Assembly (NCBI RefSeq): GCF_040256745.1
Contig: NZ_CP138335.1
Coordinates: forward strand, 682,001 to 746,000
From: Scrofimicrobium sp. R131
GTDB lineage: Bacteria > Actinomycetota > Actinomycetes > Actinomycetales > Actinomycetaceae
Direction of reading: 5' to 3'
Length of the DNA: 64,000 nucleotides
The notes beneath the pieces were generated by a model that saw only the letters and a program-made list of their open reading frames with translations, had not been told where the DNA came from and made no database searches. A program made the position numbers and the translations under genes. This document shows, piece after piece, positions 1 to 10,187 of the stretch; the stretch's first letter is position 1, and each line of letters starts with the position of its first letter.

Positions 1-2
1 CC

Positions 3-269
3 CAGGAACTGACCACCGAATCCGGCATGATCAACCTGTCCGCCCTGCAGGGGGGAGGAAAATTCCCCACGCGGCGGGCTCTGCGTGACGCCCAATCCCA
101 AGGCGTCGAACGCCTCATTATTGAGGGCGAAGAGTTCACTCCCGGGAAGGACACCGCCGGAGTGGACGAGGAGACAATTGAGAAGACTGCCCGCGTGCTC
201 GGCCGACGTTCGTCGCGCTCCAGCCGTTGGTCGCAGGCTTTCGACCAACCGGGCGCGGATAAGGAATAG
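3..269 (+). CDS. C-terminal end of an unidentified protein (5' truncated by window)
   Basis: An open frame enters from the left edge (first whole codon at 3) and ends at TAG 267-269, giving 88 residues of a longer protein. The tail is charged and rich in Arg and Ser and shows no motif I recognise. An internal ATG at 27 would give an 80-residue product, but the frame is open upstream of it. The stop lies 1 base before the ATG of the next lipoprotein gene, which suggests one transcription unit. Function unknown. Confidence 0.5.
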   Translation, partial: QELTTESGMINLSALQGGGKFPTRRALRDAQSQGVERLIIEGEEFTPGKDTAGVDEETIEKTARVLGRRSSRSSRWSQAFDQPGADKE

Positions 270-270
270 T

Positions 271-1281
271 ATGCGGAACTATCGACAGGCCGCGGTTCTA
301 CTCGCCTCGGCCCTTCTTCTGAGTGCCTGCAGCCCCGATTTGCGCGAGGTGGAGGCGCCGTCGGGCACAGTCAAGCCCCAGCCGACCCAGTCTGCCGCTC
401 CCGTGTTAGATGAGGCTCGGATTCAGCGGGTCGTCGACGAGGTGCAGGAGGTGATCCTGCGGGCCGACGCCGAACAGGATCCGAAGGTCCTGCAGGAGCG
501 TCTGACGGCAGGGGCATTGGCCCTGCGTACCGGGCAAATCGAGAAAGCCGTCAAGACCGGCACCGAGATCCCCCCGCTCGACATCCAGATCAACGTGGCA
601 TCTGCAACCGTGTCTGACTCGTGGCCGCGGGTGCTCCTGGTGGGTTCGGCCGCCGCCTCGGACGACCCGGCCGAGGTGTTCATCTTCAGCCAGGCGGACG
701 CCCAGTCGGACTACATGCTGGAGAATTGGGTTCGCGCCCTTGGCGGAAACTCGGTCCGCGGCGTGGCGGTGGAGGACGGCTCCAAGGTGCTCAAGCCCGA
801 CGCTCACGGCTTCCGCTACTCGCCGGAAGAGGCGCTGGACCTGTACATCAAGTACATCAACGACCCGAAAAGCACCGACGCCTTCGACGACAACACCTTC
901 GCACCCTACGTGCGCGACGAGCAGAAGCAGCTGAAGGAGTCGGTCAAGGACCTGGGCACCGTCACTTCGAGCGCCGCCCTGGCTGACTATCCGGTGACCG
1001 GGGTCGAGCTGGCCACCGGGGAGGCACTGGTGGCCACCTCGTTTACTTACAGCGACGTTTATGCCCGAACGGTAGCCGGATCCACCATGACTCTGGGGGG
1101 CACGGCCGCGGCCTACCTGACCGACCCGAACGTGATTGGCACGGTTACCGTCAACTACGTTGTCAACGTCTTCTTTACAATTCCGCCGTCCGATAGCAAG
1201 GACCCCATTCGCATTGTCGGCAGTGAGCGGGCCATCACCAACGTAACCAGAGACGACAATGCAAAACCAGCAGGAGAGTAA
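271..1281 (+). CDS. Predicted lipoprotein of unknown function
   Basis: 336 residues. The N-terminus MRNYRQAAVLLASALLLSAC is a lipoprotein signal peptide: basic start, hydrophobic core, and a lipobox LSAC with Cys20 as the predicted lipidation site. The mature protein should therefore sit on the outer face of the membrane. I chose ATG 271 because it gives this signal sequence; the same frame stays open to 85 but would bury it. The mature part has a Pro/Thr-rich linker followed by a globular domain with no motif I can name. The next gene begins immediately after the stop, so the two are probably co-transcribed. Confidence 0.8.
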   Translation: MRNYRQAAVLLASALLLSACSPDLREVEAPSGTVKPQPTQSAAPVLDEARIQRVVDEVQEVILRADAEQDPKVLQERLTAGALALRTGQIEKAVKTGTEIPPLDIQINVASATVSDSWPRVLLVGSAAASDDPAEVFIFSQADAQSDYMLENWVRALGGNSVRGVAVEDGSKVLKPDAHGFRYSPEEALDLYIKYINDPKSTDAFDDNTFAPYVRDEQKQLKESVKDLGTVTSSAALADYPVTGVELATGEALVATSFTYSDVYARTVAGSTMTLGGTAAAYLTDPNVIGTVTVNYVVNVFFTIPPSDSKDPIRIVGSERAITNVTRDDNAKPAGE

Positions 1282-2049
1282 ATGTCTGATACATATGGTG
1301 CGGTAGATCTATCCGCTATTTCTGACGCTGCAATTGTCGACGTTACCCAAGCCAACTTTGAAGAGGAGATGAACCTCTCCCAGTCAGTACCGGTGGTGCT
1401 CCTGTTCTACCCGGCGCAGGACCTGGGGTCGCAGCAGGTGCTGACCGTCCTGGAGGCCTCCGCACGCAAACACGCGGGCGCCTTCCAACTGGGTAAGGTC
1501 AACGTGGATGCGGTCCCGGAACTGGCCGCCGCCCTGCAGATTAAGTCGCTCCCCACCTCGATCGCGCTTGTGGCCCGCCGGCCGGTGCCGCTGTTCGAAG
1601 GGCCGGTCACGCCGGAGCAGTTTGAAGCGCTGATCACCGAGCTGCTCCAGGTCGCTCCTCAACTCGGGGTGACCGGCCGGATCGAGAACACGAACCCTGC
1701 CCATGAGGCCCCCCGAGCCGCAGAAATGCAGGACGACTGGGAGGGAGCCGTTGCCCTGTGGAAGAAGGTACTGGCCAACAACCCGTCAGACCGGGAAGCC
1801 AAACAGGCGTTGGCGCGCGCCGAGTTCCAGGTCCGCCTGGCCCATGAGGATGAGTCGGAACTCGCCCGGGCTGATCGACTGTTCGCCCAGGGTGATGAGG
1901 CGGCCGCCTACAACCTGCTGCTGGGCCTGGTGGCCGGAGAGCAGCGCGAGCCGGCCCGCGCCCGCCTGGTGGAACTGCTGAACCTGGGGTCAGACCCAGC
2001 GGTGGTCAAGCAGGCTCGTTCCCGCTTGGCCACCATGCTGATGGTCTAA
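1282..2049 (+). CDS. Thioredoxin-fold/TPR protein, CnoX (YbbN)-like
   Basis: 255 residues. Residues 20-125 look like a thioredoxin fold ([10 protein letters not shown], then [20 protein letters not shown] with the typical cis-Pro strand), but the CxxC redox pair is absent. Residues 145-255 are helical, Ala/Glu-rich TPR-like repeats. This architecture matches CnoX/YbbN co-chaperones and actinobacterial tetratricopeptide proteins, which bind unfolded clients rather than catalyse disulfide exchange. The ATG directly follows the TAA of the lipoprotein gene, with AGGAGAG as ribosome binding site. Its stop overlaps the stop of convergent glgB. Confidence 0.82.
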   Translation: MSDTYGAVDLSAISDAAIVDVTQANFEEEMNLSQSVPVVLLFYPAQDLGSQQVLTVLEASARKHAGAFQLGKVNVDAVPELAAALQIKSLPTSIALVARRPVPLFEGPVTPEQFEALITELLQVAPQLGVTGRIENTNPAHEAPRAAEMQDDWEGAVALWKKVLANNPSDREAKQALARAEFQVRLAHEDESELARADRLFAQGDEAAAYNLLLGLVAGEQREPARARLVELLNLGSDPAVVKQARSRLATMLMV

Positions 2050-4214
2050 CGTACCGGTCGCAACCAGGTGGCGCCCAGCGGCGGCACCCGCAGGGCCACC
2101 GAGTGTTCCCGCCCGTCCCACGAGATTTCCTCCGAGGTGAGCGGGCCGACGTTGATCACGTTGGACCCGCTGAACAGCGCGTCGTCCGTGTTCAGGACTT
2201 CCTCCCACAGGCCGCCGAACGGCAGACCGACCCGGTAGCCCTCGTGCGGGTTCCCGGCGAAGTTGATCACGCAGACCAGGTAGTCCATCTCGCCGTGCTC
2301 GTCCAGCCCCTGGCGAATGTAGGAGATGACGTTGTGGTCGGCATCGCCGGCATTGATCCACTCGAACCCGGTGTAGTCGTCATCCCACAGGGCCGGCGCA
2401 GACCGGTAGACCCGGTTGAGCTCGCGAATTAGGTCGGAGACCCCGCGGTTGGCCGGGTCGTCCAGCAGCCACCAGTCCAGACTGTAGGCTTCGTTCCACT
2501 CGTTGTCCTGGGCGAACTCCTGGCCCATGAACAGGAGTTGCTTGCCCGGATGTGACCACTGGTAGGCGTACAGCGCCCGTAGGTTCGCCAGTTTCTGCCA
2601 GCGGTCCCCGGGCATTCGCGACAGCAGCGAACCCTTCCCATGCACCACCTCGTCGTGCGACAGCGGCAGGAAGAAGTTTTCCGAGAAGGCGTAGACCAGG
2701 GAGAAGGTCAGCTCCCCGTGGTGCCAGCGCCGGTTGACCGGATCCTCACGCATGTAGCGCAGGGTGTCGTTCATCCAGCCCATATTCCACTTGAACCCGA
2801 ACCCGAGCCCCCCACCGGTGGTCGAGGCGGTCACGCCCGGCCAGGCGGTCGACTCCTCGGCAATCATCACGATGCCGGGGTTGCGCCGGTAGGCGGTGGC
2901 GTTGGCTTCCTGCAGGAACTGGATCGCTTCCAGATTTTCGCGGCCACCGTACTGGTTCGGGCGCCACTGCCCGTCTTGGCGCGAGTAGTCCAGGTACAGC
3001 ATGGAGGCCACTGCGTCCACGCGCAGTCCATCAATATGGAAGTCCTCTAGCCAGTAAAGCGCGTTGGCCACCAGGAAGTTCCGCACCTCATTGCGGCCGA
3101 AGTTGAAGATCAGGGTGCCCCAGTCCGGGTGCTCGCCGCGGAGGGGGTCCGGGTCCTCGTACAGCGGGGTTCCGTCGAACCGGGCCAGCGCCCAAGCGTC
3201 CTTCGGGAAGTGGGCCGGGACCCAGTCCATGATTACCCCGATGCCGGCCTGGTGGAGTCGGTCCACCAGGTAGCGGAAATCGTCGGGCACGCCGTAGCGC
3301 GAGGTGGGGGCGTAGTAGGAGGTGACCTGGTAGCCCCAGGACCCGCCGAAGGGGTGCTCCGCCACCGGCATGAACTCGACGTGGGTGTAACCCAGGTTCA
3401 GCAGGTAGGGGACCAGTTCGTCGGCCAGCTCACGGTAGCTCAAGCCCTGCCGCCAGGAGCCCACGTGGCACTCGTAGATCGACATGGGCTCCGAATGCGG
3501 TGAGCGGGATCCGCGCGTCTGCATCCACGAGTTGTCGCTCCAGTTGTACTGGCTCTCCGTCACGACCGAGGCGGTGGCGGGTGGCACTTCGGTCGCGCGC
3601 GCCATCGGGTCGGCCTTTTGGAACCAGTTCCCGTCGGGGCCGCAAATCTCGTACTTGTAGCGGGCGCCCACCGCCACGTCGGGGATGAACAGCTCCCACA
3701 CGCCGGATTCTCCCAGGGTCCGCATGGCCGAGCCGGTTCCGTCCCAGAAGTTGAAGTCGCCGACCACCCGGACGGAGCGCGCATTGGGCGCCCAGACCGC
3801 GAAGGCCACCCCCTCGACTGGCCCCATCGGCCCGTCGTAGTACTTTCGGTGTGCCCCCAGCACGTGCCAGAGCTGCTCGTGCCGGCCCTCGCCAATCAGG
3901 TACGTGTCCATCTCTCCCAGGGTGGGGAGGAACCGGTACGGGTCATCCACCGTGATGACGGAATCGCCGTAGGCAATTTCGAGGCGGTAGTCGGGCAGGT
4001 CCGTCCGGTCCAGGACCGCGACCCAAACGCCGTCCTTCTCATGCTTGGCGGGGGTGGCCCCGTCGGTGGTGAGGACCGTGACCGAGTCGGCCAGGTGACG
4101 CACGGTTCGGATCGTGACCGACCCGTCCCCCAAGTGCGCGCCCAGCACTGAGTGGGGCGAATGGTAGCGGCCGTGGGCAACTTCGGTCAGGATGGAATCA
4201 GCTACAGGTATCAT
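2046..4214 (-). CDS. glgB: 1,4-alpha-glucan branching enzyme GlgB
   Basis: 722 residues, full length for the GH13 branching enzymes. It makes alpha-1,6 branches in glycogen or related alpha-glucan. It has an N-terminal beta domain (about 1-110), a CBM48-like domain (about 125-235) and a GH13 barrel. The nucleophile is D400 in DGLRVDAV, the acid/base is E453 in MIAEEST, and the transition-state pair H520-D521 lies in [10 protein letters not shown]. It is the last gene of glgE-mak-glgB on the minus strand, 37 bases after mak. This is the normal arrangement of the GlgE pathway, in which GlgE extends linear chains and GlgB branches them. Confidence 0.97.
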   Translation of the reverse strand: MIPVADSILTEVAHGRYHSPHSVLGAHLGDGSVTIRTVRHLADSVTVLTTDGATPAKHEKDGVWVAVLDRTDLPDYRLEIAYGDSVITVDDPYRFLPTLGEMDTYLIGEGRHEQLWHVLGAHRKYYDGPMGPVEGVAFAVWAPNARSVRVVGDFNFWDGTGSAMRTLGESGVWELFIPDVAVGARYKYEICGPDGNWFQKADPMARATEVPPATASVVTESQYNWSDNSWMQTRGSRSPHSEPMSIYECHVGSWRQGLSYRELADELVPYLLNLGYTHVEFMPVAEHPFGGSWGYQVTSYYAPTSRYGVPDDFRYLVDRLHQAGIGVIMDWVPAHFPKDAWALARFDGTPLYEDPDPLRGEHPDWGTLIFNFGRNEVRNFLVANALYWLEDFHIDGLRVDAVASMLYLDYSRQDGQWRPNQYGGRENLEAIQFLQEANATAYRRNPGIVMIAEESTAWPGVTASTTGGGLGFGFKWNMGWMNDTLRYMREDPVNRRWHHGELTFSLVYAFSENFFLPLSHDEVVHGKGSLLSRMPGDRWQKLANLRALYAYQWSHPGKQLLFMGQEFAQDNEWNEAYSLDWWLLDDPANRGVSDLIRELNRVYRSAPALWDDDYTGFEWINAGDADHNVISYIRQGLDEHGEMDYLVCVINFAGNPHEGYRVGLPFGGLWEEVLNTDDALFSGSNVINVGPLTSEEISWDGREHSVALRVPPLGATWLRPVR

Positions 4215-4251
4215 GCCCTAATTGTCTCATGCCCAGGCAAACAAATGGGTG

Positions 4252-5343
4252 CTAGTTCACATGTTGCATCAGGTCGTTAATTGAGGCCAACGGCACTTGG
4301 AGCCAGTCCGGTCGGAACTGTGCCTCGTACTCAACTTCGTAAAGTGCCTTCTCCACTTCCAGCAGCCGAACCAGTGCCTCGTCGACCGCGGGAGTGAACC
4401 CGCGCCGAAACGCCGCCTTGGTTCGCCGGGCCCACTCCGGGTGGTCCCAACCGGCGTAACTGAACGAACGCAGCATCCCGGCCAGGTCGCGCCCGGCCAG
4501 GTCGGGCCGGTTCCGCTCGGTCAGGGGCCGCAGCGGCTCGCCCTCAAAGTCGATCACCTGCCAGTCGCCGTCCGGGGTGCGAAGGATTTGGCCGAGGTGG
4601 AGGTCGCCGTGGACCCGGGTCAGCTGAACCTGCTTTACCGCCGCGGCCAGCTCGTCAATTCGCCCGGCGAGGGCGCCCGCCAGTTCCGGCTCGAGGGGAG
4701 CCTGGGCCAGGGCCTGGCGAACCCGCTCCGCGGGTACCTCGGCCACGCCGGTGACCGGGAGGGTGGCCAGGGCCCGGTGCAGTTCCCCGAGGCGGTGGCC
4801 CAGCTGCTCGGCTTCGGCCTCCACTTCCCGGTCGGCTTCGGCCGCGGCCCGGAAGTACTCCCAGGCGGTCCCGGTGTTGGGCACCAGGTCGGTGGCCACC
4901 GCCAGGGTCGATTCGCCCCACGGCAGGGAAGCCCTGACCGCCGGCGTGTGTTCAAAGCCGGCCGCCCGCAACGCTTGGGGCAACTCGACGTCCGGGTTCG
5001 GCCCCGGGTAGACCACCCGGAACAGTTTGGCCACCCACTGCTGGCCGTCGCGCAGGTGCAGCACCACCGACGTGTTGGACTGCTCCTGGCCGAGGGGGGC
5101 CACCCGCTCCAGTTCGATGGGGACCCCTACGGCGCGCAGCCACGCCCGCCACCACTGGGGGTCGGCGCTGGCCTCACCGGCCAAGTTGTGGGGCACCTGC
5201 AGGCGGGGCCCGCCCGGGTACGGTTCGGCGAGCAGGATTCGCTGACCCGAGCCGAGGTCCACCTCGTCCAGGGCGGACCAGTTGGCCTCCCGCCAGTCCT
5301 GGGGAAACCAGCGGGCTCCGGTCAGGGAGGACAGCAGACTCAA
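4252..5343 (-). CDS. mak: Maltokinase (Mak/Pep2)
   Basis: About 363 residues. It phosphorylates maltose to maltose-1-phosphate, the donor used by GlgE. The C-terminal lobe has the aminoglycoside-phosphotransferase-like motif VHGDLHLGQIL (catalytic Asp) followed by VIDFEGEP (metal-binding Asp) and the Mak-typical ERNRPDLAGRDLAGMLRSF. I prefer the TTG start at 5343, which overlaps the TGA of glgE as TTGA with a GGGG stretch upstream. An ATG at 5379 would add 12 residues and deepen the overlap. The protein is shorter than many maltokinases (about 450 residues), mainly at the N-terminal cap. Confidence 0.9.
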   Translation of the reverse strand: MSLLSSLTGARWFPQDWREANWSALDEVDLGSGQRILLAEPYPGGPRLQVPHNLAGEASADPQWWRAWLRAVGVPIELERVAPLGQEQSNTSVVLHLRDGQQWVAKLFRVVYPGPNPDVELPQALRAAGFEHTPAVRASLPWGESTLAVATDLVPNTGTAWEYFRAAAEADREVEAEAEQLGHRLGELHRALATLPVTGVAEVPAERVRQALAQAPLEPELAGALAGRIDELAAAVKQVQLTRVHGDLHLGQILRTPDGDWQVIDFEGEPLRPLTERNRPDLAGRDLAGMLRSFSYAGWDHPEWARRTKAAFRRGFTPAVDEALVRLLEVEKALYEVEYEAQFRPDWLQVPLASINDLMQHVN

Positions 5344-7406
5344 CTGCGTACCCCGAAGACGTGGGCGGTGCGGGACCACGGCGAGAGCTTGACGTAGTTC
5401 TCGTATCCCCAGCGGTATTCGATCCCGTCGAGCTCATCCACCAGGTGGAGGCCGCCCGGTCCGAAGCCGGGGGCCGCCTCGTGGGCGGAGAGGGCCGGGC
5501 GCAGGCGGGCCGGGTCCAGGTAGACGGTGCCCTCCACCTCCGCGTGCGGGTTCAGCGAGACCACCACCAGGACGGTGTCGTCCTCACCCGTGGGGGAGAA
5601 GCGAGCCGGCACGTGCTTGGAGAACGCGATGATGTCCTCGTGCGAGGTGGGGTGAATGCTGATCTGGTGCAGCTGCTGCAGGGCCGGGTGCGCGGCCCGG
5701 GCCCGGTTCAGCAGGGTCAGGAGCCGGGAGATTCCCAGCGGCTCGGCCCGCGCCCAGTCTCGCGGGCGGTACTCGTACTTCTCGTTGTCGATTTGCTCTT
5801 CAAACCCGGGCCGCTGGACGTTCTCCACCAGCTCGTACCCGGAGTAGATCCCCCAGGTGGGGGCGCCGGTTGCGGCCAGAACGGCCCGAATGGCAAAGAT
5901 GGCTGCGCCCCCGGTGGTCATCTGCTGGGTCAAAATGTCGTGGGTGGTCGGCCAGAAAGCGGGCCGCATCAGGTGCGCGGTTTTCTCTGCTACCTCCACG
6001 AAGTACTCTTCCAGTTCGGCCTTGAAGGTCCGCCAGGCGAAGTACGTGTACGACTGGTGGAAACCGACCATCCCCAGCGTCTCCATCATGGCCGGGCGGG
6101 TGAAAGCCTCCGCCAGGAAAATCACGTCCGGGTGTTCCGCTCGCATCTGAGCGAGGAACCGCTGCCAGAAGTTGACCGGCTTCGTGTGCGGATTGTCGAC
6201 CCGGAAGATCTTCACCCCGTGAGAGATCCATAACTCGATCAGGTCCCAGATGGCCTGGTAGATTCCCGCCGGATCGTTGTCGAAGTTCAGCGGGTAGATG
6301 TCCTGGTACTTTTTGGGCGGGTTTTCCGCGTAGGCGACGGTGCCGTCCGCGCGGGTGGTGAACCATTCCGGATGCTCCCGGACCCACGGGTGATCGGGGG
6401 AGGCCTGCAGCGCAATGTCGAGCGCCACTTCGAGCCCCAGCCGCTCCGCCTTGGCCACAAAGTTGTCAAAGTCCTCGAAGGTGCCCAAATCCGGGTGGAT
6501 CGCGTCGTGTCCGCCGTCGGGAGAGCCGATTCCGTAGGGGGAGCCGGGGTCGCCGGCCAGCGCGGTCAGCGTGTTGTTCCGGCCCTTGCGGAAGGTCGTG
6601 CCGATCGGGTGAACCGGGGTCAGGTAGACGACGGAGAAACCCATGTCCTTGATCCGGTCCAGTTCCTGGGCGGCGCCGGCCAGCGTCCCGGAAACCCAGT
6701 TGCCATCCTCGTCCACGTAGGCGCCGTAGGAGCGGGGGAAAATCTCATACCAGGATCCGTACAGAGCGGTGCGACGATCGACCTGGAGCGGGTAGCGCAC
6801 GGTCGCTTCGAGGAGGTCGCGCAGCGGGGACAGGGAGAAGACCTGTTCGATGGTGGACGAGGTGGCCACCCGAAGGCGTTCACCGGCCGGCAACTCCCGG
6901 TCACGCAGGGCCTCGATCGCCCGGGAGAGTTCCACCAGGGCCAGTTTGCCCGGCTTCTTCTTGTGGTAGGCGGGGCGCGAGGGGGGACGACGGCCGGCCA
7001 CGTTGGCGCCGCTGGCGGCCCGTTCCAGGAGGCGAGCCCCCTCCTCACACATCAGCTCCACGTCGACCCCGGCCCCGATCTTGGCCCGCGCATTGTGTTT
7101 CCAGGTGGCCCACGGATCCGACCAGGTATCGATTCTAAATGACCAAAGTCCCGGTCGATCAGGTGCGACCCACGCCTCATAGATGTTTAGCCCGGGGGCG
7201 ATGTCGTACATCAGGGTGCGGGAATATTCGAGCCCGTCGGGGTCAATTAGGACGGCCTCAGCCGCGAAAGCATCGTGGCCTTCGCGAAACACGGTGGCCC
7301 TGATCGGGAAAGCTTCCCCTTCCGTGGATTTGGCGGCAAAGGTGCCGTTCTCCACTACGGGGAAAACTCGAATGGCGGGAATCCGGTTAATCAGTCGCTG
7401 TTTCAC
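5340..7406 (-). CDS. glgE: Alpha-1,4-glucan:maltose-1-phosphate maltosyltransferase GlgE
   Basis: 688 residues, full length. It transfers maltosyl units from maltose-1-phosphate to alpha-1,4-glucan chains. An N-terminal beta domain (about 10-110) precedes a GH13_3 barrel. Visible motifs are YLTPVHPIGTTFRKGRNN (261-278), the nucleophile D404 in FRVDNPHTKP, and E433 in FLAEAF. The start is GTG 7406. The promoter -10 TACAAT lies 7 bases upstream, so transcription probably starts at the GTG itself (leaderless). It heads the operon with mak and glgB and is divergent from glgP. Confidence 0.96.
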   Translation of the reverse strand: MKQRLINRIPAIRVFPVVENGTFAAKSTEGEAFPIRATVFREGHDAFAAEAVLIDPDGLEYSRTLMYDIAPGLNIYEAWVAPDRPGLWSFRIDTWSDPWATWKHNARAKIGAGVDVELMCEEGARLLERAASGANVAGRRPPSRPAYHKKKPGKLALVELSRAIEALRDRELPAGERLRVATSSTIEQVFSLSPLRDLLEATVRYPLQVDRRTALYGSWYEIFPRSYGAYVDEDGNWVSGTLAGAAQELDRIKDMGFSVVYLTPVHPIGTTFRKGRNNTLTALAGDPGSPYGIGSPDGGHDAIHPDLGTFEDFDNFVAKAERLGLEVALDIALQASPDHPWVREHPEWFTTRADGTVAYAENPPKKYQDIYPLNFDNDPAGIYQAIWDLIELWISHGVKIFRVDNPHTKPVNFWQRFLAQMRAEHPDVIFLAEAFTRPAMMETLGMVGFHQSYTYFAWRTFKAELEEYFVEVAEKTAHLMRPAFWPTTHDILTQQMTTGGAAIFAIRAVLAATGAPTWGIYSGYELVENVQRPGFEEQIDNEKYEYRPRDWARAEPLGISRLLTLLNRARAAHPALQQLHQISIHPTSHEDIIAFSKHVPARFSPTGEDDTVLVVVSLNPHAEVEGTVYLDPARLRPALSAHEAAPGFGPGGLHLVDELDGIEYRWGYENYVKLSPWSRTAHVFGVRS

Positions 7407-7413
7407 ATCACAA

Positions 7414-7419
7414 ATTGTA
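7414..7419 (-). promoter_or_regulatory. -10 element of a probable leaderless glgE promoter
   Basis: On the minus strand TACAAT is followed by 7 bases and then the GTG start codon of glgE. This spacing puts the transcription start at the first base of the start codon. There is no Shine-Dalgarno sequence in between and no clear -35 box. Confidence 0.55.
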
Positions 7420-7512
7420 GACGGTCCCTTCCACCGGGTGTGCAGAGTGCAACATGTTGGGCCCGAAAGCCGGACATTTTGGCAACTTTCTTTCTTGTCC
7501 GGGGGTAGTGGC

Positions 7513-7518
7513 TATGCT
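7513..7518 (+). promoter_or_regulatory. -10 element of a probable leaderless glgP promoter
   Basis: TATGCT (TAnnnT form) is followed by exactly 7 bases and GTG 7526, the start that fits the family N-terminus. This mirrors the glgE side of the same divergent intergenic region. Confidence 0.55.
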
Positions 7519-7525
7519 GGGACGC

Positions 7526-10150
7526 GTGAAAGCGATACGTAGATTTACAGTGCGCACCGTGCTACCCAACGAGTTGGCTGTCCTGGACACGCTGGCCCGC
7601 AACTTGCGCTGGTGCTGGAACGAACCGACCGTGAAGTATTTTGCTTCTCTGGACCCCGACGCGTGGGAGCGCGCGGGGCACGATCCGGTGGCGCTGCTGG
7701 GAGAAATCTCTCCCGAGCGTTTCCAACAGCTGGCCGCCGACTCCGCCGTGGTGGAAGAGGCCCAGCAGTTGGCCGCCGATCTGAACCTGTACCTGACCGA
7801 AGACAAGTGGTACCAGTCCGAGTTCTCCAACTCGGATAAGCCCGCCGCCATCGCCTACTTCTCCGCCGAGTTCGGGATCACCACGGTGATGCCGCAGTAC
7901 TCCGGGGGACTGGGCATCCTGGCCGGTGACCACCTGAAGTCCGCCTCGGACCTGGGGGTGCCGATCGTGGGCGTGGGCCTGCTCTACGGCGCAGGCTACT
8001 TCCGCCAGTCCCTCAGCCGGGACGGCTGGCAGCGGGAAACCTACCCGCTGCTGGACCCGCACAACCTGCCCCTGACCCTGCTGCGTGAAGCTGACGGCTC
8101 CGCCGCGCGGATCTCGCTGCCCCTGCCCGAAGGTCGGGTGCTGAACGCGCAGATCTGGGTGGCTCAGGTTGGCCGCGTGCCGCTGCTGCTGCTGGACTCG
8201 GACGTGCCGGACAATGACGATGCTTCCCGCTCGGTTACCGATCGCCTGTACGGCGGCTCGGCCGAGCACCGCCTGGAGCAGGAACTGCTGCTCGGGGTGG
8301 GCGGGGTGAAGGCGCTGCGCGTCTACTCCCGTCTGACCGGGACGCCCCGCCCGGAGGTGTACCACTGCAACGAGGGCCACGCCGGCTTCATGTCGGTGGA
8401 GCGGATCCGCGAGCTGATGGAAGGCGAAGCTCAGGTGGATCTGGGGACTGCGATTGAAGCGGTTCGCTCCGGCACCCTGTTCACCACCCACACCCCGGTT
8501 CCGGCCGGGATTGACCGGTTCGACAAGAACACGGTTCGCACCTACCTGTCGGCGATGCCCCTGCCCGGGGTCGACGTGGAAGACATCCTGGCGCTCGGGA
8601 ACGAGTCCTACGAGGGTGGCAACCCGCACGTCTTCAACATGGCGGTTCTCGGCCTGCGGATGGCCCGCAAGGCCAACGGCGTGGCCAAGCTGCACGGCAA
8701 GGTTTCTCGCGGCATGTTCGCCTCGCTCTGGCCGGGCTTTGACGTCCCCGAGGTGCCGATCACCTCGGTCACCAACGGCGTCCACGGCCCGACCTGGCGC
8801 AGCCCCTCATTCCAGTCGATGGCACTGGACTACATGAGCGTGCTGGAAGATGCCGAAGGCAACGGCTGGCTGAAGAGCGAAGATCAGGGCGGCGTGCCAG
8901 ACGAGGTGCTGTGGAACAAGCGCCGCGAGCTCCGCAGCGCCCTGGTCGACTCGGCCCGTGAGCGGGCCCGCGCCGCCTGGCTGGAGCGGGGAGCCTCCCC
9001 GGCCGAAATCGGCTGGACCGGCTCGATCCTGGACCCCGACGTGCTCACCATTGGGTTTGCCCGCCGCGTGCCCACCTACAAGCGCCTGACCCTGATGCTG
9101 TCCGACCCGGAGCGGCTCACCCGCCTCCTGACGGATCCGGAGCGGCCGATTCAGCTGGTGATTGCCGGCAAGTCGCACCCGGACGACGAGCAGGGCGTCG
9201 GCCTGATCCAGAAGCTGGTTCAGTTCGCCGACAACCCGAAGGTGCGCGACCGGATCGTCTTCCTGCCCAACTACGACATGGGCATGGCCCAGGTGATGAT
9301 GCCCGGCTGTGACGTCTGGCTGAACAACCCGCTCCGCCCGCTGGAAGCCTCGGGAACCTCCGGGATGAAGTGCGCCCTGAACGGCGCCCTGAACCTGTCG
9401 ATCCTCGACGGCTGGTGGGATGAGATGTACGACGGCTCCAACGGCTGGGCCATTCCGACCGCCGACGGGATCGAGGATCCCCAGCGGCGCGACCAGCTGG
9501 AAGCGCAGGCGCTCTACGACCTGATCGAGAACACGGTCGCCCCGCGGTTCTACGACCGGGACGAGCGGGGCGTGCCTCGCCGTTGGCTGGAAATGATGCG
9601 CCACACCCTGGCCACCCTGGGCCCGAAGGTCCAGGCCACCCGGATGGTGCGCGACTACGTCACCAACCTCTACACCCCGGTGGCGGCCGCTTCGCGGACC
9701 CTGGACGCGGCTCCCTGGGAACAGGCCCGCGACCTGGCCCAGTGGAAGGCCAAGGTGCGGGGCGCCTGGTCCGGCGTGCACGTGGACTTCGTTGACGCCC
9801 AGGTGCCCGACGTGGCTGAGCTGGGGGATCGGGTGTCCATCACCGCCGAGGTGTCCTTGGACGGCTTGGACCCCGAGGACGTCGCCGTGCAGGTCGTCTC
9901 GGGCCGGGTCGGTTCGGACGATCGGCTGGAGGACTTCTCCATCGCTAACCTGCAGGCTGACGGGGTGGGTGCGGACGGTCGGCGCCGGTTCATGGGCGAG
10001 GAGACCCTCGGGGTTTCCGGGCCGGTGGGCTACGCGGTTCGCGTGGTTCCCTCCCACCCGCTGATGGATGGCGACACGGAGTTGGGACTGGCGGTCAACG
10101 CGGAGCCTTCCTCCGTTAGGTCGCACACCCACACGACCATGGGTCGCTAA
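7526..10150 (+). CDS. glgP: Alpha-glucan phosphorylase (GlgP type)
   Basis: 874 residues. It releases glucose-1-phosphate from alpha-glucan by phosphorolysis, using PLP. The N-terminus VKAIRRFTVRTVLP from GTG 7526 matches the usual start of actinobacterial GlgP (about 860 residues). Longer starts at 7514 or 7454 add unrelated residues and would place the start inside the promoter. The active-site region reads SGTSGMKCALNGALNL, with the PLP lysine at about residue 615. The C-terminal 100 residues form an added beta-type domain. It is divergent from glgE, so synthesis and breakdown genes share a 119-base control region. A hairpin terminator follows the stop. Confidence 0.95.
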   Translation: MKAIRRFTVRTVLPNELAVLDTLARNLRWCWNEPTVKYFASLDPDAWERAGHDPVALLGEISPERFQQLAADSAVVEEAQQLAADLNLYLTEDKWYQSEFSNSDKPAAIAYFSAEFGITTVMPQYSGGLGILAGDHLKSASDLGVPIVGVGLLYGAGYFRQSLSRDGWQRETYPLLDPHNLPLTLLREADGSAARISLPLPEGRVLNAQIWVAQVGRVPLLLLDSDVPDNDDASRSVTDRLYGGSAEHRLEQELLLGVGGVKALRVYSRLTGTPRPEVYHCNEGHAGFMSVERIRELMEGEAQVDLGTAIEAVRSGTLFTTHTPVPAGIDRFDKNTVRTYLSAMPLPGVDVEDILALGNESYEGGNPHVFNMAVLGLRMARKANGVAKLHGKVSRGMFASLWPGFDVPEVPITSVTNGVHGPTWRSPSFQSMALDYMSVLEDAEGNGWLKSEDQGGVPDEVLWNKRRELRSALVDSARERARAAWLERGASPAEIGWTGSILDPDVLTIGFARRVPTYKRLTLMLSDPERLTRLLTDPERPIQLVIAGKSHPDDEQGVGLIQKLVQFADNPKVRDRIVFLPNYDMGMAQVMMPGCDVWLNNPLRPLEASGTSGMKCALNGALNLSILDGWWDEMYDGSNGWAIPTADGIEDPQRRDQLEAQALYDLIENTVAPRFYDRDERGVPRRWLEMMRHTLATLGPKVQATRMVRDYVTNLYTPVAAASRTLDAAPWEQARDLAQWKAKVRGAWSGVHVDFVDAQVPDVAELGDRVSITAEVSLDGLDPEDVAVQVVSGRVGSDDRLEDFSIANLQADGVGADGRRRFMGEETLGVSGPVGYAVRVVPSHPLMDGDTELGLAVNAEPSSVRSHTHTTMGR

Positions 10151-10156
10151 CAAAAA

Positions 10157-10184
10157 TCTCCCCCGGCCAGCAGGTCGGGGGAGA
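10157..10184. terminator. Bidirectional intrinsic terminator between glgP and marR
   Basis: TCTCCCCCGGCC pairs with GGTCGGGGGAGA around a 4-base loop. A-rich DNA on the glgP side gives a U tract for the minus-strand transcript, and ACTTTA follows on the plus strand. It ends both convergent genes. Confidence 0.8.
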
Positions 10185-10187
10185 ACT

